In this document: one piece after another, positions 61,001 to 64,000 of the stretch
Position numbering within the stretch: the stretch's first letter is position 1
How the letters are laid out: each line of letters starts with the position of its first letter
Assembly (NCBI GenBank): GCA_016213405.1
Contig: JACRAM010000056.1
Span: 1 to 64,000 of the forward strand
Reading direction: 5' to 3'
Source of the DNA: Bacteroidota bacterium
GTDB lineage: Bacteria > Bacteroidota > Bacteroidia > Palsa-948
DNA length: 64,000 nt
The notes under the pieces: model-generated
The model's database searches: none
What the model saw: only the letters and a program-made list of their open reading frames with translations
Told to the model about the DNA's origin: nothing
Translations under genes and position numbers: made by a program

Positions 61001-64000
61001 CCGGTTCCAATAACTGTTCATTAGCCGGCAATGCAACAATCCTTAATGACAACGCTGCTACATTTTATTCTCTGAATGGAAATCTGAACGACACAGTTGC
61101 TCCTAGTGATTCTTCTCAAATTGCAGTTCAGTTTGTTTCTACCGGATTAACGATTGGAAATTATTCTGATTTCATCCAGATCTCTTCCAACGACCCGCTC
61201 AATAACCCGCTTATTGTTCCGGTTAATCTCACCGTTGTGGGCGCTGCAGGGCTTGCAGTTTCTGATACGTGTTTGTTCTTTGATACCATTATGGAATTCA
61301 CAAACATAGCAGACACTTTCTATATTTCAAATACCGGCTGCGATACTTTGTTTGTGAGCGCAACAACTACATTAAACTTCTGGATTGATTCACTAAGTGT
61401 AGATTCTGCAAGCGGATATATTTTACCTGGAGACACCGCCAAAATTCCAATATTCTTTTCTCCTGATTCTGCAGGAAATTTTACCGGCACTCTCAACCTT
61501 TATACCAACGCTGGCGACTCTGCAATTTGTTTGAATGGCTATGCCTATCCGCGCCCGATTATCTGCCACAATCCGGATACATTTAATATCACCATAAACA
61601 TTTGTCAGGATACAGTTACCAGCCAATTGCTTATATGTAATTCAGGCGGCTCCAATTTATATTGGAACATTCTTACTCAATCAAGCATTTGTGATGATTT
61701 TGATCCAGCGATTAACAATCCCATGTGGTCATTTGAAAATGGATTCCTCAGTACAAACTGCGGTTCTATGAGCGGCAATGCGCTCTACTTTAATAATGCG
61801 GGTGTAAGGCAGGCGGCAACTATTGACCTCAACACATTAGCAGGCGGAAATATTAATTTCGCAATTCGTCTCGGTAGCGGAGGAATCTGCGAGTATCTAG
61901 ATCCGGGAGAAGATATTGTTTTTGAATATTCCAATAACGGAGGAGGTAGCTGGACAAACATTTCCACTTATTATTCAGGAACAAATCTTACATTTACTTC
62001 ATACGTCATTCCGGTTCCGGCTGGAGCTAAAACTTCTTCAACCCGATTCAGATGGAGACAATTATCGCACAGCGGATCCTGCTGCGATCATTGGGCGCTT
62101 GATAATGTTTGCATAACCACAGGAAGCGCCAATATTATTCCGGTTCCGTCTTCTGACACAACTGCTGCTGGCGATACAACCATCGTTACTATTTATTTTA
62201 CTGATTCAGGGTTGGTTGCCGGAACTTACACCATTCCGATACTAATCAACTCCAATGATCCTCTGAATTCATTTGATACAGTGATTGTAAATCTCACTAT
62301 TGATTCTCTTCCATCAGCTCCGCCCGTTGCAAATGATGTAAATGTGTGTTTTGGAAATCCAACACCACCGCTGATTGCCGTTCCTGTAAACTCAAGCGAT
62401 ACGGTTAAGTGGTACAGCGATGGTGCATTAACTACTCTTGTTTATGTCGGAGGAACTTTCAATACCGGACAAACAGCAGTCGGCACCTATACTTACTATG
62501 TAACGGCAACTGACACCACTACGATGTGTCAAAGCCTTGCGGATACAGTGCATTTATACATTAACACTGCTCCATTAGAACCTACAGCTTCAGATGCATC
62601 AAGTTGTTTTGGAAATCCAACTCCTACTCTTATTTCTTCTGGAACAATAATACAATGGTACACTTCATTGCCTCCAACAGCACCTGTAGGTACTGGACCC
62701 TACAGCACTGGATTAACTGCAGTGGGAACATACACGTTCTTTGTTACCGACAGTACGGGTGGGTGCCCTGAAAGTATTGCCGATACAGTTGTACTTAGTA
62801 TTTACGCCTTGCCGAATAAACCGCTGGCAAAAGATACTGCCGTTTGTTTTGGCGGGCCTATTCCACCTTTGACAGCTACTGTAACCGGAACCGACAGCAT
62901 CCGCTGGTATAACACTGCCATGATATTTCAGGCAAGCGGTGATACATTCAACACCGGACAAACTGCTGCCGGAACTTATACTTATTACGTAACATCCGTT
63001 GATACCGTCACTTATTGCGAAAGCGTGAGGGATACCGCAAAACTCACCATCAACAGCACTCCTCTGCCAACTTCGAATAATGTTTCTTCCTGCTTCGGAA
63101 GTCCTACTCCTCCGCTGGTTGCAACACCAAACAATTCTATTCAGTGGTATGATAATTTAATGAATCCACTCGCAGCAAATGATACGCTCATAACCGGATT
63201 GACTGCTGTAGGAACATATACATTCTATGTAACTCAAACATTGAACGGATGTCCAAGCAATCCGCTCATGGTAACGCTGACTATAAATCCAATTCCATCA
63301 GCTCCTGTTGCTCCTGATGTTTCTTCCTGTTTCGGAAGCCCTACTCCACCCCTTACGGCAACCGGAACAAACATAAAATGGTACAGCGATGCCGCGCTTA
63401 CTGTATTGGTAGCAACAGGAAGTCCCTACAACACAGGATTGACCGCGGTAGGAAATTATACTTTCTACGTAACTCAAACAACATCTGGATGCCCGAGTCC
63501 ATCTGATACTGTTTATCTGGATATTTATGCGCTGCCTGTTACCCCAATTGCAACAAATACGTTTGTCTGCTTCGGAAATCCGACTCCTGATTTAGTTGCA
63601 ACAAACATTACAGGAAATGATACCGTGCATTGGTACAGCAATCCAACACTGGCACCGATTGTATTTACCGGAAATCCTTTTGCTACAACGCAGACAGCAG
63701 TTGCAACATATACCTATTATGTAACTCAGACTGATACAGCAACCGGATGCAGGAGTAAATCCGATACAGTAACACTTGCCATTAATGGCGCGCCTGTAGA
63801 ACCAACTGCAAATGATGTAGCGGTCTGTGTTGGAAGCCCTGCGGTTCTTACCTCAAGCGGAACAATTCCGCAGTGGTTCAATAATCCAGCGTTGACTCCT
63901 GTGATTTACACGGGAAGTCCTTATAATACAGGGCTCACAGTTATCGGCACCTACACATTCTTTGTAACGGATAGTGTTGCCGGATGCCCGCAAAGCCCTG
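55009..64000 (+). CDS. Giant surface protein, propeller-ASH-LamG-Ig repeats (3' end outside window)
   Basis: Open frame of more than 2,990 residues still open at the window end. Signal peptide MKKFLHSLIIALCFSLNSYAQ. Next: a YVTN-type beta-propeller (55200-56060; LAISPKGDRIFASNRYSNNVYVY, AVTPDGNKLYVINKN). Then at least five ASH/choice-of-anchor-D-like units, each starting with TFNITLTCSDTL- or CPKFDTI-like strands (56290, 57500, 58780, 60000, 61250). A LamG/concanavalin-like domain lies near 60430-60960 (VEAWIYPQG, WNHIACVLNGTSVTLYMNG, GRIDEVRIWNKARTQAE). From 62310 on, at least seven Ig-like repeats of about 80-86 residues begin with CFGNPTPPL. Such arrays serve adhesion or surface layers exported by T9SS. 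No sorting domain is visible because the end is missing. The frame was checked at 57301 and 63961. Confidence 0.9.
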   Translation, partial: MKKFLHSLIIALCFSLNSYAQPNITIAPASFSVTIANCNDSVTLPLTINNTGTAPLTFNLYDHQTTFMKLYAGNEDINNISEFDMNTNTFTGGPFSSGNSPWRLAISPKGDRIFASNRYSNNVYVYNTANNALITIIPVGNFPSGMCFTPDGRFCFVTNRNGNSVSKINCSTNTVIATITVNISGPMDAAVTPDGNKLYVINKNTDNVTVYNANTNAYITTIASIMNGHSIVMHPDGRYVYVGEANFSTDNVVVISTATNTVVASVGIFDQVHGIDITPDGKYLYALDKWNGWVQVIQTSTNTVVDTIIDGRFYNGWDLVISPKGDYAYVTNKWNNPNFIIIDLSNNTIASSTNTSGGANSWPAGLASLNSWATWMNESAQSGIIAASGNTVVNVEFNALGLSAGIYTGVIYINSNAPSSPSIAVPCTLTVVGAPNINIPLANSCPKFDTILVNAADADTFNIQNLNCGTLNITNIVSSSGDFDIVSYPASIPGYSSGQLIVAFNPLSIGNKTTVITVQNNNADTAFCLQGVSLPAPTIGISPASLSATINSCNDSITLPLTINNTGGGPLNYSLILSPSTSGAKFYDGFESGNFASWNIGAGAYTRTVTTTNPANGLYSFQLIGGNGVNYDGVNHTFPLSTSNYLSYKFMSPIGSTGWNCGVGVGRTSDITTNQGIADSWIDNASMEVYLYCSSGTYTVPMVQGQWYKIEYRNINYTTKKFDYYVNGSLVGSNLTFWNTNINSINVIHLMGWDPGQTSKYDEIVIGNDPSAWLFPSPLSGTSAPFGSSIVNVKMKSSNVVDGTYYGNILVNSNDPLTPQVAVPCTLTVNGSPNINIPLLNSCPKFDTLFVGAQDQDTFQVQNLGCDTLYISNVPSTTYFIVDTFPAKISPYSTGTILITFQPTAVGSFATGILVQNSDADTTFCLQGVALPPPTIVVDPTSFNVSVACSDSLTDTLTIYNVGGSDLYCQITGGGAQKIKVLLAGADYANYYTDVQTKLMSTGKFSVVDIFDARNGTPTLAQLQAYDAVLTWTDYSYSNSTLLGNNLADYIDGGGGVVAAVFTTGNYSRIGGRFDSQNYWCINPTGYYYGGANQTLGTIYNPTHPIMKNVVSLTGNSRPNSTAIMAGAVKIADWSDGIPLVVTKNVNGHKRVDLGMWPASNDVTGGNSWVSSTNGALLMANALHYSANGGVNWMTLSPPAADTISPGDSTKIAVEFNSTGLSAGTYTTTISVTSNDPVNPVVTVPVTFSVVGNPNMGVSLFDIIAPSCLDLDSIMALTTSKDSIAISNSGCDTLRIDSLKFSPSIFSLVSSPAKVAPGQTKNIVVRFSPIVAGTFTGTLNIYTNELDTAICLKGKAFPNPIMCWNPDTFNVTLGCGDSITLPLIICNTGNQNLNFGLTGQDGFCGTAGNIRVAVYNNATITALLNTQADMTATTVSTYNAASLANYDVLMNIRNSNLDQAAVLNWISNGGTWIGEWSSNPFPISTWGAITGTTGGGTSGSISVSINDPSHYLAQNINWASMPVGANPCDFMYDLNITDPAAKTIINVNHSAYGINPLLVEKKYGQGKIILFNWDYQDAPNYNAVVQDMIEEVVRYGGGGLEWICPDTTSGTVAYNDTMIVNVEFNASTLNVGQYTTTLFIASNDPQNPNVQIPCTLNVTGVGNFVYAGMSDITAPNCLDLDSIMEFTTSNDTIYIANNGCDTLFIDSLKFSPSVFSSGIFTPYILPGDTGGFVAQFSPVSAGNFTGTASVYTNDLDTVFCLKGKSFPRPVISTDPDTFNITLTCSDTLIDTLTIYNTGLNNLIYNIDTSDYSARFDGNGDVIYRNVPSGLPTGNTPVTVEAWIYPQGYNDASYNGIVSWGNRGCTGNGFVLSIQSNGRPSMALWCNDFVPGSGPAATLNQWNHIACVLNGTSVTLYMNGVPVSGTISPTQGFTSTNLAIGCTDWWGRFFTGRIDEVRIWNKARTQAEILSTMNQELTGNEPNLVSYFNFDNINANDLAGSNNCSLAGNATILNDNAATFYSLNGNLNDTVAPSDSSQIAVQFVSTGLTIGNYSDFIQISSNDPLNNPLIVPVNLTVVGAAGLAVSDTCLFFDTIMEFTNIADTFYISNTGCDTLFVSATTTLNFWIDSLSVDSASGYILPGDTAKIPIFFSPDSAGNFTGTLNLYTNAGDSAICLNGYAYPRPIICHNPDTFNITINICQDTVTSQLLICNSGGSNLYWNILTQSSICDDFDPAINNPMWSFENGFLSTNCGSMSGNALYFNNAGVRQAATIDLNTLAGGNINFAIRLGSGGICEYLDPGEDIVFEYSNNGGGSWTNISTYYSGTNLTFTSYVIPVPAGAKTSSTRFRWRQLSHSGSCCDHWALDNVCITTGSANIIPVPSSDTTAAGDTTIVTIYFTDSGLVAGTYTIPILINSNDPLNSFDTVIVNLTIDSLPSAPPVANDVNVCFGNPTPPLIAVPVNSSDTVKWYSDGALTTLVYVGGTFNTGQTAVGTYTYYVTATDTTTMCQSLADTVHLYINTAPLEPTASDASSCFGNPTPTLISSGTIIQWYTSLPPTAPVGTGPYSTGLTAVGTYTFFVTDSTGGCPESIADTVVLSIYALPNKPLAKDTAVCFGGPIPPLTATVTGTDSIRWYNTAMIFQASGDTFNTGQTAAGTYTYYVTSVDTVTYCESVRDTAKLTINSTPLPTSNNVSSCFGSPTPPLVATPNNSIQWYDNLMNPLAANDTLITGLTAVGTYTFYVTQTLNGCPSNPLMVTLTINPIPSAPVAPDVSSCFGSPTPPLTATGTNIKWYSDAALTVLVATGSPYNTGLTAVGNYTFYVTQTTSGCPSPSDTVYLDIYALPVTPIATNTFVCFGNPTPDLVATNITGNDTVHWYSNPTLAPIVFTGNPFATTQTAVATYTYYVTQTDTATGCRSKSDTVTLAINGAPVEPTANDVAVCVGSPAVLTSSGTIPQWFNNPALTPVIYTGSPYNTGLTVIGTYTFFVTDSVAGCPQSP
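62311..64000 (+). repeat. Tandem Ig-like protein repeats, seven or more
   Basis: Units begin near 62317, 62581, 62818, 63061, 63301, 63541 and 63799 and are 240-264 bases long, each with C(F/V)G-x-P near the start, WYS/WYT in the middle and TY(T/F)(Y/F)VT before the end. They continue past the window. Confidence 0.85.

Noticed and set aside
55009-64000. Short ORFs on both strands inside the giant surface gene
   Set aside because: The plus-strand frame starting at 55009 is open throughout and reads as one repeat protein; the others are shadows.

Overview
The window is a piece of a low-G+C Bacteroidota (Bacteroidetes) chromosome. The evidence is promoter elements of the type TAnnTTTG with an upstream TTG, C-terminal type IX secretion (T9SS) sorting domains, a Porin_10-type outer-membrane protein, lipoprotein signals, and a giant Ig-like/ASH repeat surface protein. 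Shine-Dalgarno sequences are almost absent.

Layout. 1-660: 3' end of a 23S rRNA gene, 5S rRNA and a terminator. 660-6000: outer-membrane and secreted proteins. 6186-18000: a nitrogen-oxide / low-oxygen block with a NarK-type transporter, three Crp/Fnr regulators, NorC-NorB nitric oxide reductase, proline dehydrogenase, HemN, a QueD/PTPS-like protein, a c-type cytochrome, the Ric/YtfE Fe-S repair protein and a thioredoxin-like protein. 18351-24380: B12-dependent class II ribonucleotide reductase, a 605-residue protein of unknown function, a U32 protein and a ferredoxin. 24392-28123: a molybdenum hydroxylase with its [2Fe-2S] and Mo subunits fused. 28268-44536: a gene set for anaerobic degradation of aromatics through benzoyl-CoA. 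It holds BcrD, an ADP-forming acyl-CoA ligase, a BcrB/C-type subunit, a PanE-BcrA fusion, the C-terminal end of a thiolase, Had, Oah and Dch. A cytochrome/lipoprotein cluster (34870-39409) interrupts this set. 44560-47387: a conserved hypothetical protein and a two-component system whose response regulator is a REC-Crp fusion. 47579-54832: UspA, a VOC protein, a CDF transporter, a T9SS protein, an RNA pseudouridine synthase and a very long Ala/Lys-rich coiled-coil envelope protein. 55009-end: a surface protein of more than 2,990 residues that runs off the window.

How it fits together. The cell appears to be a facultative denitrifier that can open aromatic rings without oxygen: benzoyl-CoA -> cyclohexadienoyl-CoA (Bcr, ATP-driven) -> Dch -> Had -> Oah -> 3-hydroxypimelyl-CoA. 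The Mo hydroxylase, ferredoxin and ADP-forming ligase could feed substrate and electrons into this route. A palindrome close to ATGAT-N4-ATCAT recurs upstream of the regulators, norCB, putA, the cytochrome, ric, the thioredoxin-like gene, the U32 and 605-aa genes, bcrD and the two-component system. In most cases its centre lies 29.5 bp upstream of a TAnnTTTG-like element. This looks like one Fnr-type regulon that ties NO/O2 sensing to anaerobic aromatic degradation. The strongest candidates for something new are this regulon, the benzoyl-CoA pathway in a Bacteroidota, and the PanE-BcrA fusion. All functions are read from sequence motifs and memory of the families; no database search was run.
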